A stretch of DNA of 64,000 nucleotides, from positions 24,010 to 88,009 of the forward strand of contig MU400684.1 of NCBI GenBank assembly GCA_022578965.1. The letters are read 5' to 3'. Both the position numbers and the translations under genes were made by a program. The notes below the pieces were generated by a model that saw only the letters and a program-made list of their open reading frames with translations, ran no database searches and was not told where the DNA came from. Positions within the stretch are counted from its first letter, which is position 1, and every line of letters begins with the position of its first letter. Of this stretch, positions 1 through 12,731 are shown in pieces. This DNA comes from Xylaria sp. FL1777 (lineage: Eukaryota > Ascomycota > Sordariomycetes > Xylariales > Xylariaceae).

Positions 1-1868
1 TTATAGCATATATGCTATATTACTTTTAAATTTTATAATGTTTTAAAAAGTAATATTATATATTATTAAGTTAATAAAAATAAGTTTTTGCTTATATTAT
101 TAGTTTGCTGTTTTTTTGCTAATAACTTTTTTTTATTTAGCTTTATAAATGCTAATGCTATTAATATTTTTAAACTATTTTTATTTATTTTTTTGCTTAT
201 TACTGCTGCTTTTTAGCACTTTAAAAGCTTTTAAATTATAATATATATATTACTTTTGCTTTATTTTTTTATTTAACTTTTTTTTAGCAAGCTTTATTTT
301 ATATTACGTATGCTTTTTTATAGTTTATATATTTTTGCTTTGCTTTTTACGTTTTTATTAAATAGCTTTTTTTATTTTTTTAGTGTTTTAAAGCTAAACA
401 ATAGCTATACTTTAAGTTTTTATAGCAATATTTAGCTATATAACTATATTTATAACAATTAAAGCACTATATAACTTTAAGCTTTATAGTAAAAAATTTA
501 TAATTAAATAGTTAAGCTTTTTATAAAAAGCCGTTTTTATATATTGTTTTAGCTATTATAACGCTGCTTATATATAATAATATTAATGCAAATTTAGCTT
601 TTATGTTTTTAAATAGCATTTTTTTGCACTTTATAACTTTAGAATATTTATTATATAATAGCTATAATAAGTTTTTATTTAAGTATATTACTTTAATTTA
701 TTTTACTAAAATATTTTTTATTATTAGCGCTACTTTTTTTTGTTATATTTTTAACTTTTTTTTAAAAGCTTTTATAATTTACTTTTTTTTTTTAGCTTTT
801 TAAAGCATTGCTTCTTTAAAAATAATTATTATATTTTTGCTATATAGCTTTTTAGTAGCAATTATATTATTGCTTATAAGCGCTATATTTACTGCTTTAA
901 TAATATTAGCTAATATTTTATTTTTAAGGTTATTAGCTTGTTTTTTAACTTTAATTAGCATTTTTTTGTTTTATTTAAACAGTATTGCTTTATTATTATA
1001 AGCTAGCTATAAAGCTATAACTTATGCTTAAAATTTTAGCATATTTATGTTTAATAAAGTTTATTAAAAAAGCTTTTAAACAATATTTTTAATGCTTTTT
1101 TAGTTAGCTTTTATAATAGCATTTAAGTTATAACAAGTTATAAATATATTAAGGTTATTTTTGTTATTAAGCTTTATGCTTTGCTAGCTTTTTTAGGCTT
1201 TTTTTAATATGTATGCTATTTATGCTTTTTTTATATTTTTTTAAAAAGAAATTCCTTTTGCTATTTTTTTTTTTATTAGTAGCTATAATATTAGTTCTAT
1301 AATTCTATTAATTATTTTTTATATACTAAGAAGTTTATTAGCTTTACGTTTTTTATTAAAATGCTGCTGCTTTATAGTTATATTACTAGTAAGTTTTAGT
1401 AGTACGTTAATTATATTTTTAATAAATAAGTTGTTTAATACTATTTTTTTGTTTTTTGTTATATTTGTACTTTGCAAATAAAATGTAACCTATTTAGTAA
1501 ATAAAAGTTGCTACGCTAATTCTAGCAATCTTAATTATTTAATAATTAAGCTTAAACTTACAAAGTTATAATTAAGTGTAAAAAATTCAAAAAAGGTTTA
1601 ATAATAAGTTTATTAAAATAAACAAACAACTAAGTAACATTATATATTTTTTTTAAAATAGTAAATTAAAATAACTGTTAATTATAAAAAGCAATTTAAA
1701 AAAGTTGTAGAATTTTTAAAAAAGCTACTATTACTTAACAAAAATAACTTAAGTAACTAAAACTTAAACTGCTTTTAAAAAACTATAAAAGTTATATAGT
1801 TTTTATTTTTTTTATTTAACTTTTAATTATTTTAATTACTTAAACTTTTTAAACCTTTTAAACAAAAA
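1..1868. other. AT-rich DNA without a recognisable gene
   Basis: No frame here shows conserved motifs. The open stretch at 603-803 is Phe/Ile/Leu-rich low complexity, as expected by chance in such AT-rich DNA. Surviving G and C sit almost only in AGCT, TGCT, AGCA and ACT contexts. Bases 1240-1450 are slightly less decayed. I found no second copy of this stretch in the window. Confidence 0.6.
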
Positions 1869-4060
1869 AGTATTTAATATAGAAAAAAGCGTTATAATAG
1901 TAATTTATATAATTTTAATAGCTTTAGCTTTAGTAGCTTTAGCAGTAATAATAGTATTTTTAGCTTACTTTTTATTAATTAGTGAAATAATACTTTAAAT
2001 ATAATAACTATTTAAAGCATAACTTTAATAAATAATATTAATCTAAAGCGCAAAAAAATAAGAACTTTTAATTTTAAGTATAATAACTTTAATGATTTTA
2101 GCGTTGTTATAAAAAGCAAAAACGTAATTTTTATAAACGTTTACTTTTTTTTTAACTAGCTTGATTTTTTTAAAGCAAACTTAAAAATAAGCTACATAAA
2201 CAAAAAATAAATCGTAATAATGTTTTTAACATTACTTATAAAATTAGCTTTTTTATAATAAAACAATAAAATTATATTAGCTAAAAAAACTAAAATATAT
2301 GTTAAAAAACTTAAAAGCATTATAAAAAAAATAACAAAATAATTTACTATAAATATTAATATTATTACTAAAAGGTTTAAAAAAGAAAAACTTACTTTAG
2401 CTTATATTTATTGCAATAAGCATGCCTTTTTATAGTTTATATAAAAAAAACTTTAATATATAAAAGCTATAAGTATATTTAAAGCTAAAAACGTTAACTA
2501 AAAAAGCGTTATGTTTTAAATTTACAATAATATAAAATTAAAAATTAAGCAGTTTTTAAAACTACTGCGTAGTTGCTATATTTTAAAGCAATATATAAAA
2601 AAAATGTATAAAGCTAAAAATAATTTATAAGATTTAACTAAAGAAGTTTTTGGTAAAAAAGCAAAAAAAGTGCATTTTAATGCTTTTTATGTTTAATTTA
2701 CAATATTACTAAAATAAAAACGCTTAATATTTTAAAGCTTGCAAAAAAAGTATAAAAATAAATGTAATTATTATAAAAATAAGTTTTAAAACTGTTTATT
2801 AAACTGCTATTACAGCAAAAAACAAAATAATAACTAATGTTTTAAACAAAATAAAAATTGCTATTATAACTATAGCTATTAATAAAATTGCAGTTAAAAC
2901 TATAATTGTAATTATACTTATAATTACAACTATAATTAGCGCAAAAGCAGTAGAAATAAATTATTAGATCGTTTTTATTACTATAACGAAAATTAAAACA
3001 AAAAAAGCAACTAAAACAAAAACTAAAATAAAAATTACTTACGCAACTTTTATTAATGTAGCTTAAATAAGCGTAACTTAAGCAAAACACGTAATAATAA
3101 ACGTAATAACTGCAATAAAAAAAACAATTAATTAAAAGTACATTTTGTAACTAAAAAAGAAAAAAGTTAGTTTATTAATTACTATTTATTAAAAAACAAG
3201 CAGTTTTACTATATAGCAAAAACTTTACAATAGCTTAATTTAAAATTAACTTACTACTAATATTATACTAAATTTAAGTTTTTAAATAATAAAAAAGCTT
3301 ACTTTTATAAATGCAAGCTAACAATAAAACTTAAAAAACTTATAATATTAAACTTTTTTTTAATATGCTTTTTTTTTGATTTTAGTAAAAAAACCTATAG
3401 ATATTATAACAAGCTATTAATATTACGTAACTAACTGTTTAAATACTTAAGCTATTATTAGTTAGCAATACAAAAAAAGGTTAAATAACTAAATAAAAAA
3501 CCTAAAAAACTTTAAAAGTTTAAAAAGCTTTAAAAATAAACTAAAAAACTTTATATTTAAAAAACCTTTTATAAAGCTAAAATAAAAAAAGCTTTTAACT
3601 ATAATATAAAAAAAAACGCTAAATATTTATGTTATACTTACTTATGCTTTAATGTTATAAATTCTTTAAGCAAAAAAACAATAAGCATATATAATAACTT
3701 AAAAGCAAGAAATTTATATATATTTAAAGATTTTTTTAGCAAGTTAAAATATAAAATCAAAAACTATGTTTATAACGCTAAAGAACTTAGGGCTAAAAAA
3801 GTAAAATGTACTTAACAAGCTAAGTTTAAGTTTTTTTGCAAAAAAATAAACAAAAAAAATAAACTAGCTATTTAAGAATTTAAAAAAAAAGCATAAATAG
3901 TTAAAAATCTTGCTGCTAGTGCTTTATTAAGCAATAACTTTTTTGTTTTATATAAAGCAAACATTAACTTTAATACAAGCTTTATAATATTTTTAGCATT
4001 AAAAAACTTTTAAATAAAGTTTAAAGCTATTGCTTATAAACATAAGTATATATAACAAAT
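1869..4060 (+). pseudogene. RIP-degraded coding region of unknown function
   Basis: From about 2043 to 4060 one plus-strand frame (codons starting at multiples of 3) reads as protein-like sequence for roughly 670 codons. It is broken only by TAA/TAG stops of the kind C-to-T and G-to-A changes make from Gln, Trp or Arg codons. A related-looking stretch at about 1870-2000 lies in another frame, so an indel or intron near 2000-2040 is possible. Around 2763-2830 there is a Cys/Tyr-rich segment starting CNYYKNKF, perhaps a decayed zinc-binding cluster. A second Cys-rich bit lies at 3630 (YLCYTYLCFN). I do not recognise the family; a transposon-encoded protein is an inference. The family A repeat begins 40 bp downstream and may interrupt it. 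Confidence 0.45.
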
Positions 4061-4101
4061 AATAAATAAAAAAAAAATAAATCTTAAAAACAAAGAGTTT
4101 A

Positions 4102-5203
4102 ATCTTTTTGTTTCTTAGGTTAAGGTTAGCAGTATGTTTATACGTTTAACTTAGTGAAAATTTCCATTGATTTTTCTATTAATAGCTTTTATGCTTAATT
4201 ATTTGCTAGCTTTGCGTGCTTTTATTTCTGTAATTTGCTAGCTTAACGTAATAGTACTTTTGCATTGCTTTATTTAAAGCTAATTATTTTTTTTTTGCTG
4301 CTTAATATACTTAATTTTTTGCGTATTAACCTTTTTATAATATTATAACCTTTTTAATGCACATTATAAAAATTCATTTATAAATTTTATTGCTTATTAC
4401 TATTGCTTTTCTTTTTTTTTTTTCTTTTTTTTGTTTTTATTATATTTGTATTTTTGTTATAGCTTGTTTTTTCTTAAGTTATGCGCTATTATTAAGCTTA
4501 TTTTTTAGTGCTTGTTTAGTGCTTATTTAGTGCTTTTTTAGCTTTTTTTTAGCGCTTTTATTTGTTATGTTGTTATTTTTGCTTGCTTTTTTTTAGCGCT
4601 TTTATTTGTTGTATTGCTATTTTTGCTTGCTTTATTATTTTTTTTATAGCTTAATTATTATGTTTTTATTAGCTATTAAACATAATTAGCAAAAACGTAA
4701 AAAAGCTTAAGCATAATAAATTGTTAAACTAAAACAAAAAGCTATTTAACTTTTTAGTTAATTTTATATTTTTTTTAACTTATTTTTTAATAAAAATACT
4801 TTAGCACTTATATATTTTTATGCTTTTATTTTACTGCTTTTAATTTTTAATTTGCTTTTATATTACTATTATTTTACTTGTAGCTAATTTTGCTTATTTT
4901 TTTTTTTTTTTTTTATAAACGTTTTATTTTTAATTACTTAATTTTTTTTTATTTATTTTTAAGTGCTATTACTATTTTTTATTTCTTTGTTTAAGCAATT
5001 TTTAAAACTGCTATATATAAATAGCTTTACATTTTTAGATTTAAATAATAATAATGCTATAAATTTTAAACTGTTTAAATTAGAACTTTTTTTCTTTTTT
5101 GCTTTTTTTATTTGTTTTTAATTTTAAAGTTTTTTTAGTTTTAGTAACTTAAGCCTTTTTAATAGTAACAAAAGTAATAATATTGTTTTAAACGCTTTAA
5201 AAC
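4102..5203 (+). repeat. Repeat family A, copy 1 (~1.1 kb)
   Basis: This stretch matches 34065-35180 in the same orientation over its whole length, with mainly C/T and G/A differences. Both copies start at atctttttgtt and end at gctttaaaac. It contains an internal 44-bp direct duplication (agcgcttttatttgtt at 4551 and 4595). Read on the minus strand it gives a Lys/Gln-rich frame with RIP-type stops and, near 4340-4370, a KGYN segment that could be the decayed GHN of a CCHC knuckle, as at the C-terminus of some pogo/Fot1-like transposases. That link is weak. I saw no terminal inverted repeats or target duplication. Confidence 0.75.
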
Positions 5204-5213
5204 TTTATTTTAG

Positions 5214-5343
5214 GTGCCTTAAACTAAAAACATAAAATAGCAAGCTATGCTTACTACAAGCTACGATTTACTTTTTTTAAAAGCCCGTGCAAATATATTT
5301 GTGGGTTTAAGGCTTGCGTTTTATATATTTTAGTTTAAAGCAC
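5214..5343 (+). mobile_element. MITE-like element A, copy 1 (130 bp)
   Basis: The element is bounded by inverted termini gtgccttaaactaaaa and ttttagtttaaagcac. The similarity continues inward to about 32 bp (…ataaaa…gcaagc). The second copy, in the palindrome spacer at 27682-27811, is inverted and exactly the same length. It is non-coding and probably non-autonomous; the superfamily is not identifiable. The next 28 bp (5344-5371) are also shared with the spacer copy. Together with 5372-5385 they form a 172-bp unit present here but absent from the equivalent junction in the right arm. Base composition is visibly less decayed than its surroundings. Confidence 0.8.
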
Positions 5344-5385
5344 TTTTGTTAATTTTTAAGCTAAGGTTTATTTTGTTTATCTTAA

Positions 5386-5502
5386 GTGCTTTAAACTAAA
5401 ATGGTCTTTGCGTTTGTATTTCTTTAGCTATACTACCTCTTTACTAATTATAACCCTTTTTACTTCTTTTAACATAAACTTGGAATTTTAGTTTAAGGCA
5501 AC
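5386..5502 (+). mobile_element. MITE-like element B, copy 1 (117 bp)
   Basis: Its termini, gtgctttaaactaaaat and the reverse complement of gttgccttaaactaaaat, resemble those of element A, while the interior is different. The second copy is at 33528-33644, inverted and the same length, and forms the outer end of the opposite palindrome arm. It is non-coding. Because it is part of both arms, it pre-dates or was created with the inverted duplication. Elements A and B are best read as two subfamilies sharing termini. Confidence 0.75.
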
Positions 5503-5515
5503 TACGTTGATTTTT

Positions 5516-6031
5516 TGTAACGGACCTATTATACATTAATATAACGGGTTTGCTTTTAGGGTTTTAATTTGTAAGTAACAATAGGATCCTTAACAGTAGT
5601 TCGTTAAAAAAGTTTTCGGAGTACTTTTATTACTGTGCATTAATAAAGGTCTTAAAGGATTAAAAATAATAAATATATTAATGCTTAGCAGTTATAAAAA
5701 ATTAATAGCTAAAGAACTAAAACTAAATAAGTAACTAAATATAAAAAATGCATAATTATATAAATAAAAAAAACAGTAGTAATAATTTATAAATATTGCT
5801 TTTTTTAATAAACTTAATGCTATATTGTTTTAAGTTTAAAGCTTAATAAATTTAACGCTTAAGTTTATTAAGTTTAAAGCTTAATAAACTTAACGCTTAA
5901 GTTTATTAAGTTTATGCATTAAACTTTTATAGTAGTTTAAATACATATTTTTTTAATAAATAAAACTTCTTTTATGCATGCTTTTTTTATATTTAGCTTT
6001 TTAACTAGCTTAATTAGCTTATTTTGTAATA
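5516..6031 (-). repeat. LTR of element 1 (3' LTR in element sense)
   Basis: This 516-bp LTR is the same length as 12732-13247. Its first 150 bases keep many G/C bases (tgtaacggacc, ggatcc, ttcgg) that are A/T in the other LTR. Its last 120 bases are more decayed than the other LTR. A partial inverted third copy lies at 63145-63412. Near its outer end is a palindrome centred on attaatataa (about 5523-5552). Confidence 0.85.
5839..5914 (+). repeat. 38-bp tandem duplication inside the LTR
   Basis: Two 38-bp units start at 5839 and 5877. Each is itself close to palindromic (aagcttaataaa…ttattaagttta), so the block can fold into hairpins. The same duplication is in the other LTR at 13055-13130, so it belongs to the original LTR. 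Confidence 0.8.
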
Positions 6032-7259
6032 TTATCTTTTTTTTTTTATAATTATTGTTTTAATAATTTTGTATTTTCTTTTTTGTAAGTTTTTTTTTTT
6101 TATTTTTTGTTTTTTGTTTTTTGTGCTTATTATATTTAGTAAGGTTTTTAAAAAGTTTTGCTTGTTGCGTTCTAAACAAAAAGCTTAACAAAATTTTGCG
6201 TTGCTTTTTTTTATTAAACTAAAATTAATTAAAATAGCTTTATGTTTTTGCTATAATTGTTATAGCATAAAATGTTTAATATTAAAATTTGATTTTAATT
6301 AATGTATTAAATATGTTGTAGCTAAACAAGCAAATTATAACATTAGAAGTTTATTTTTAAAGTAAATGTAGCAGCTTATTTTTTAGCACAAAAAGCTAAA
6401 AAATAAATTAGACTTACTAATAAAAAAGCATAAAAAAATAAATGCAAAAATCTGCTGTTTTAAGTAATAAAAGAAATTATAGCAAAAAAAAATAGCTGCT
6501 GCTATAGCTTGTAGTTTAAATAGTTTAAAAAAGCTTAAGCAAATTAAAGCAAAAAAGCGCTATATAGCTAAAAAACAAAAATAGCGCATTAAAGCAGCAT
6601 AGCTATTGCTAGTTGTTTTTTTAAAGCTTAATTAAAACGTATTAAATGCTTTGTTTAAAGTTAATTTTTTTTTTTTAGCTTTAACTAATTAAAGTATTAA
6701 TAGTAAAACTAGTTTATAATTATTTTAGCAGTTTTTAAGTGTTTTTTAAGTTTTTAAGTATTATTAGCGTATAAATATTTTCTTTATTTAATAAAATACT
6801 TAACATTATTGTTGTTTTAATAAAAATTTAGTATATTTTTAACTTTATAAATGTTTTAATTTGTTTTTATTTCTAGTTATGTTTTAATAAATGTTTTAAT
6901 AAGTATTAGTTCTAGTAAAAAAATATAAAAAACAAAGTAAATTTGCATGTTTTTTAGTAATAATAGTTTATAGTTAATAAATAAAATAACTTTTTTAATT
7001 TTAAAAAAGCTAAGTTTTTTAAATTTTAATTTATTGCTTGGTTGTTTTGTTTTAATTTAAAAGATATTAATGTTTATATTTTGTTTTTGTTATAGCAAAT
7101 AAACCTTATTTTCTTTTTTAAAGGTTAATTTTTTAGTTTGTTTTTTGTTATAGTATATTAATATTTATTGTTATAAAAATTAAAAGCATAGTTATAGTTT
7201 AGCTTATAACGTTTTAATTTTTATTATAATAGTTTTTATTTAAAATACTATAGTTAAAA
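6032..7259. other. Element 1 interior downstream of integrase
   Basis: This is sequence between the integrase remnant and the 3' LTR of element 1. I looked for a chromodomain or other C-terminal module on the minus strand and could not read one with confidence. Only AT-rich decayed sequence is visible. Confidence 0.4.
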
Positions 7260-8160
7260 TAGCAAGTGCTTTTATTAATGTTTTTTTTTGTTTTTTAGTA
7301 ATTGTTTGTTATTTATAAACAGCTTTATATAAAAATATATTTATATTTTTATTTGTTAATATATTATATAAAATTTATGCTATTAATAATAGTTTTACTT
7401 AATTGTTTTATTAATAGTTAATATAACTTTATAAATATTGTTTTAGTATTTAGTTTAGTTTTTTTGTTTGTTTATTTGTTTATAAGTAATAAGCAATTAA
7501 AAACTTTAGTTTAATACTAATAAGTTTAAAAAAGCTAGTGTTAAACTTAAAAATAAACAATTTATTTTAGTTTAAAATAATTTTTTTTAATAGCTTATGC
7601 TTATTTAAATATTAATATATAAAAGCATATATAAGTTGTTTAGCTGTTATATTTTCTTTAAACAGTAAAAAATAAGCGTACTTAATAAATTTATTAATAA
7701 TAACTTATATTTTATTATATTATACTTTTATAACTAAATTAATTAATAAAAGTAGTGCTATAATAAAATCTTAAGCAATAGTATACTATGCTTATTTAAG
7801 TATTTATATAAATTATAATAGTTTATAAAGCTTATATTAAGCTGCTTTAGCTTTGTTATAAATATTGCACTTTTTTATAATAGATTTAACTATGTTTTAT
7901 AGTTTTAAAAAATTGTACTTTTTTTATAATTATTAAACTATTTTTGTTGCTTTTTAGTATTTATATAATAAATGTTTATAGAATTTTTTAATAAACTTGT
8001 TTTATAAAGATTTTAGTAAATAAACCTTATGTTTATATATTAACTTATTATTTTTTAATTTTTTATGTTTTTGTAGTTATGCTAACTTCTTTAAGTTATA
8101 AGCTTATTATAGCTATATATTTATAAAGTCCTTAAATATAACTTCGATTTTTAAGCTTTT
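7260..8160 (-). pseudogene. Integrase remnant of element 1
   Basis: Read on the minus strand, codons ending at 7494 give AYYL-stop-TNKQTKKLN followed by a Y-I-N-Y segment with stops at the expected Gln codons. This corresponds to the HPQTDGQ…E region and the following helix of Ty3/gypsy integrases. Upstream (higher coordinates, about 7600-8000) the frame gives segments fitting the H-H-C-C region and core strands. Stops are TAA/TAG. The frame is the same as that of the RT remnant (the codon at 9036 and the codon at 7494 differ by a multiple of 3). The assignment rests on family motifs read by eye. Confidence 0.75.
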
Positions 8161-8559
8161 ATTTTTTTAAAGATATAATACTTAAATGTTTCTTTTTAAA
8201 ACCTTAAATCTTTTTTAACTTTATTAACTAAATATGTTTGCTTAAATGTTTTTTTTTCTTTTAATATAACATATTTTAAAGTTAAACTTAAAAAAAAAAA
8301 CTATTTAATTTTTATGTTGTTTAGTAATCTTTTATATAGTTATAAATTTTGTTAAGTTCTAATAATTTAAATAAATTTTAATTAGCTTTATAGTTTTTAT
8401 AAAGAATAGTTTTTACTTTTTAAGTGCTATAATAATTGCAAATAGTTTTTTGTTATATATAAAGTATTATAATGCTATGTTTTATAATGCTTTAAAGTAA
8501 TAAGCTACTAAGTATTATTTTTTGTTGTTTTTTAGTTGTTTTAAAACTTTTGCAATTAT

Positions 8560-9260
8560 ATTATCTAAAGCATTTATTTTTAGCTTTTTTTTTTTTTATA
8601 AATTAAGTAGTTTAATTATAAAGTTAAAAGTAACTTTTAGTTTTAGTTCTTTAAAAGCTTTTTAAGCTTTCTTTAAAATTAAAAAGGATTTTTTTTTATA
8701 TTTTTTCTTTGTATACTTTATAAAGTAAAATGCTATTTTTTTAAAGTTTTAAATTAATATTTAAACATAGTTCAAAAATCTTAATGCTTGTTATATGTTT
8801 ATAATAGTAGCTAAATTAAATATTTTCTAGTTTTATACTGTATTAATTTTTAATTATTAAATTTATATTTGTTTTAAAGTAATTATAAATCTTAAAAAGT
8901 TAATTTTTTATATATACTATATATACTTTTTTATATTAAGTTATAATTTTGCTTGTTTAAGTGTTTTTAATACTTAAGTTATATATTTTTTATGTTTTTT
9001 TAGTGTTTTAAAATAAATTAAAATATTATTTAAATAAATAAACATAAATTTGTTTAAAAACTTCCATAAAATTATTATTATTATATATTAAAAGCTAGCT
9101 AATATGTTTTATAGTTTTTATAGCATAACTATATATTTATATAGTTTATATATTATTTATATAGCAGTTTTTTATTTTTTTTTTTTAGCTATTTTAATAG
9201 CATAATATTTATTTAAGATATTAACTGCTATAAACTATTCTGTTTAGCTAATGTTTTTTT
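8560..9260 (-). pseudogene. Reverse transcriptase / RNase H remnant of element 1
   Basis: The minus-strand frame contains FIYLNNILIYFKTLKKHKKYI at about 9042-8980. This is the RT active-site block (normally YLDDILIYS…EEH) with both catalytic Asp codons turned to Asn by G-to-A change (YLNN at 9036-9025). Upstream, around 9245-9215, lies a QNS…LIS segment matching the family's start-of-palm region. Downstream, around 8800-8600, is a segment fitting the RT connection and start of RNase H (AF-EL near 8640). The catalytic pair is lost, so the product would be inactive even without the stops. Confidence 0.8.
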
Positions 9261-12200
9261 TTATAGTTACTAGCAAAATAAAAAAGTATTTATTTATAAT
9301 AATAATTACGTTTAATAATTAATAGTTAATTATTATTTGTTATATTAGTTTTTTTTTTTTATTAATTAGTTGTTTTTTATTTTTTATTTTAAGTACTAGT
9401 ATTATAAAGTATTTAATAAATAACTAAGATTTTTTTAGGAATTTTTTTGCTAAGTTCTTTTAAATATATTTTTATAAGGTGTTTGTTTTATTTAAGCTTA
9501 TATAGTATACTTAATAAAGCTTTAGTTAATATTTTTCTTTAATAAAAATGTAGTAGTTTTATAAGCTATATTTAAAAAGTTCTTTTTTTTCTTTTTTTTT
9601 AAATAGTTTATAAAATCTGTAATATACTTTTAATATTCTGTTTAGAATTTCTTTTGCGATTTTTCTAATTTTTTTGCTTTGTTTTTTATTTTTTTAATTA
9701 ATAGTTTTTGCTTTTTATTAAATTAAAAGGTTGCTAATCTTTAGCTATAGTATTTTTAAAATAATGTTATAATTAAATATATTAGCAATATTTAATATAA
9801 TTTGTTTTTTATATTTTTATATAAATATATTAAAAAGTTTGGTTTTTTTAAGTATATAACTATTATTATAGCTAAAAGTGCTTTTATTAAATCTTTTAAT
9901 TTTTTAAAATTTTTGCTTATATTTTTAAAGAATTTTATTTTGTTTTGCTACTTTAAGTAAAATTATATTAGCTTATATTTCTAAGTTAATTAAAATATTA
10001 TACTTTTTTTTTTAATATATAAATTTAACTTTAAATTAGTTTTACTAGTTATTATATTAAACTTTATATAAAGCCTTAGTTTTTTTAGCTATTTGTTGCT
10101 TTTTTAGCAAATATTTATTTTATTTTTTGATTTTTTTTTATAAAATGTTTAAATGCTTGTTTTTTTTAGTACTTTAAATATTATTATACTTTGTTTTGTT
10201 TTTGCTTTTAAGCAAGCTTTAAATTGCAGTTTTTAAGCTTTTTTGCTTTTAGCAACTATTTTTTAGTATAATTATGCTTTAATTAGCTAGTAATATTTAT
10301 AGCAGTTATTTTTATATTTTTTTAAAATAATATTATAAGTACAATTAAAATTCTTTTTAAATGTTGCAAATTTTTATAAATTTTTATAATAAACTATAAT
10401 TATAACTAACTACTTTAATTTGTAAAAGTTTTATATTTTTATTTTTGCAATTTATTTAAAAAACTAATTATTTTTTAGTTTATTAAGTAAGTATTAATAG
10501 CAATAATATATTATATAGCAATTTTATAGTACTTTATTATGTTTTAAATCTTTTAAGCATAAAATAATATTATTGTTTTTTATTATAGTTTTATTATAAT
10601 AATAACTTTTAGCAATTAGTTAAATTGCTAATTTTAGTTTTTAAAACATATTAATTTTTGCGCTAATTATTAATGCTTTTTTGTTTTGTTGCATTTAAAG
10701 CAATTTAAGCTATAAAAATACTTTGTTTATTTTTATTAGTTTTTTTTTTATAGTATTTTTTATAGCTTTTAATTTTATTTGTTTTTATTTTAAAGTTTTA
10801 TAAGTTTTATTTTTTTAAGTTTATTTAATAACTAAGTATTTTAGTAGTTTATAATTAGTTTAATAATTATACTATTTATAATTATAGTTTTATTTTTTTA
10901 AACATAACTTTTTTTTAAGCTATATTTTAAGCTTTAGTAGTTTAAAGTTTTTATAGTTTTATAAGTTTGCTAACTATGTTAATTTATTATTTTTTGTTAT
11001 TTGCTACTTTTAGTTAAACTATTTTTTTAAGTTATATATTAAATAATTTTAATTGTTTATATAGCAAATATATTTTTTTGTAATTTATTTTAATAACTAT
11101 AAAGCTTTTAAATAATATTTATATGTTTATTTATTTTAACTTATATAAATAAAGCATTTAAATTTATTTAGTATAGCACTTTTATTTTAACTTAAAATAG
11201 CAATTTTATATTTTTGCTTTAAAAACATATTTTTTAAATTGCTTTGTTGTTTTTTATTGTTTTAAACTTTTATAACTTATATTTTTTTTTTAGGTTAAAA
11301 AATCTTTTTTTTTTTATAGCTTTTTTTTTTGTTCTTTTTTTTAAATTAGCATTATTTTTAAAAATATTCTTTTTTTTTGCAGTTATAACATTTAACTTTA
11401 AACATATTTTAGGGTTATTATTTTTAAACTTTATTAATTTGCTTAAATCTTTATTTAATACTTTTTTAAGTATTTTTTTTTTTGTTTTTTCTAGTTTTTT
11501 TAGTTTTAAAGTATTAATTAAATAATTATTAATTAATTATAATAGCTATATTAATATACGTATTAATTTTTGCTAGTTTATTTATTTTATATAGTTTATT
11601 TTAAACTTAAGTTTTAAGTTTATTATAAAATAAATAAAATAATGCAAGCTTAAGCAATTTTAAAATTACTACTAATTGTTTAAACTTTATAGCATAATTT
11701 ATTGCTGCTTTTATTTGTTTTAAGCAATAAAATGCTTTTTTTATGTGTTTTATTTTTTAAGTATCTTTAAATAATGCTTTTATTTAATTTTTAAACTTAA
11801 CGTAATCTTTAAAAATCTTTTTTATTTTTAGCTTAAAGTTAGTTAACTTATTAGCTTTTAAAAAATTTTTTAAAATAAATTAAAACTATTTTAGTATTTT
11901 TTTTAATAAAAATTATAAAGTAGTTATTACTTTTTAATTTTCCTTTATAATAATAATAAAATGCTATTTTAAATAAAGTTTAGCATGAATTAAAAAAGCT
12001 TTTATATTTATAAATCTATTATAAAGCTTTAAAGCAATAAGTTTAAAATTTTTAATGTTTAGCATTTTTAATATTATAAATAATTTTAATAATAAAAGCA
12101 ATAATAATAATAAAAAGTTAAGTTTTTTATTTTAAATTATTACTTTAAGTATAATAGTAATAAAAGTAAGCATTAAGTTTGCTAGTAGTAATATTAATAT

Positions 12201-12731
12201 TAGTTATAATATAATTACTTATTTAAAGCTTTAATTTATTGTTATAATAACAGTTATTATTACTGCTTTAATTATTATAGCTAGTATTTATACTAGTTTA
12301 AAAGTTATAATGCTTAATATTTAAGCTATTCTTTAAATTAAAGCAACTAGTTTGCTTTATAACATTAATATTAACGTTAGTTCTTTTTTATTACTACTGC
12401 TTAATTTTTTTTTTTTATTACTGCTTTTTTTTTAATAAAGGTAGCTAATAAAAGTGCTAAGGTTTGTTATTTTAGTATATTGCTAGTTTTAAAAGTTTTT
12501 AAAATCTTTAAACTTGATTTTTAATTTTTTATTTTTAGTAATATAACCTAGATTTAGTTTATTAATTATTAAGTAAGGTTTACTTATGTAATGCTATTTA
12601 GTATTTTTGTTCTTTAAATATCTTTTTAATATATTTTTAAAAGTTTATTTTATAAATTGTTTATTATTTAATTCTTTATACTAGTATTTATTTTTATATG
12701 TTAAGTTTTATTAATTAAGAAGCTATTAAAG
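9261..12731. other. Element 1 interior, presumed gag-protease part
   Basis: By position this should hold gag and protease of the minus-strand element. I could not read a Gag zinc knuckle or a DTG/DSG protease motif. The plus-strand open stretch at 11244-11525 is Phe/Leu-rich low complexity and is taken as chance. Bases 12060-12330 are rich in taatagtaata-type triplets. Confidence 0.4.

Noticed and set aside
603..803. 66-codon hydrophobic open frame
   Set aside because: Phe/Ile/Leu/Tyr low complexity, no motif, of a length expected where T runs exclude stops; no homologue elsewhere in the window.
2842..3090. Minus-strand 82-codon open frame rich in Tyr, Ser and Asn
   Set aside because: It lies opposite a better plus-strand degenerate frame that continues for kilobases on both sides; the open reading is a mirror of a Thr/Ala/Asn-rich segment.
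4102..5203. Repeat A as LTRs of a 31-kb retrotransposon
   Set aside because: The interval contains a palindrome and other complete elements, no target duplication or terminal TG/CA was seen, and family A has a coding-like minus frame.
11244..11525. Longest open frame in the window (93 codons)
   Set aside because: Consists mostly of Phe and Leu from T runs and is on the strand opposite the pol genes of element 1; no transmembrane protein family suggested.
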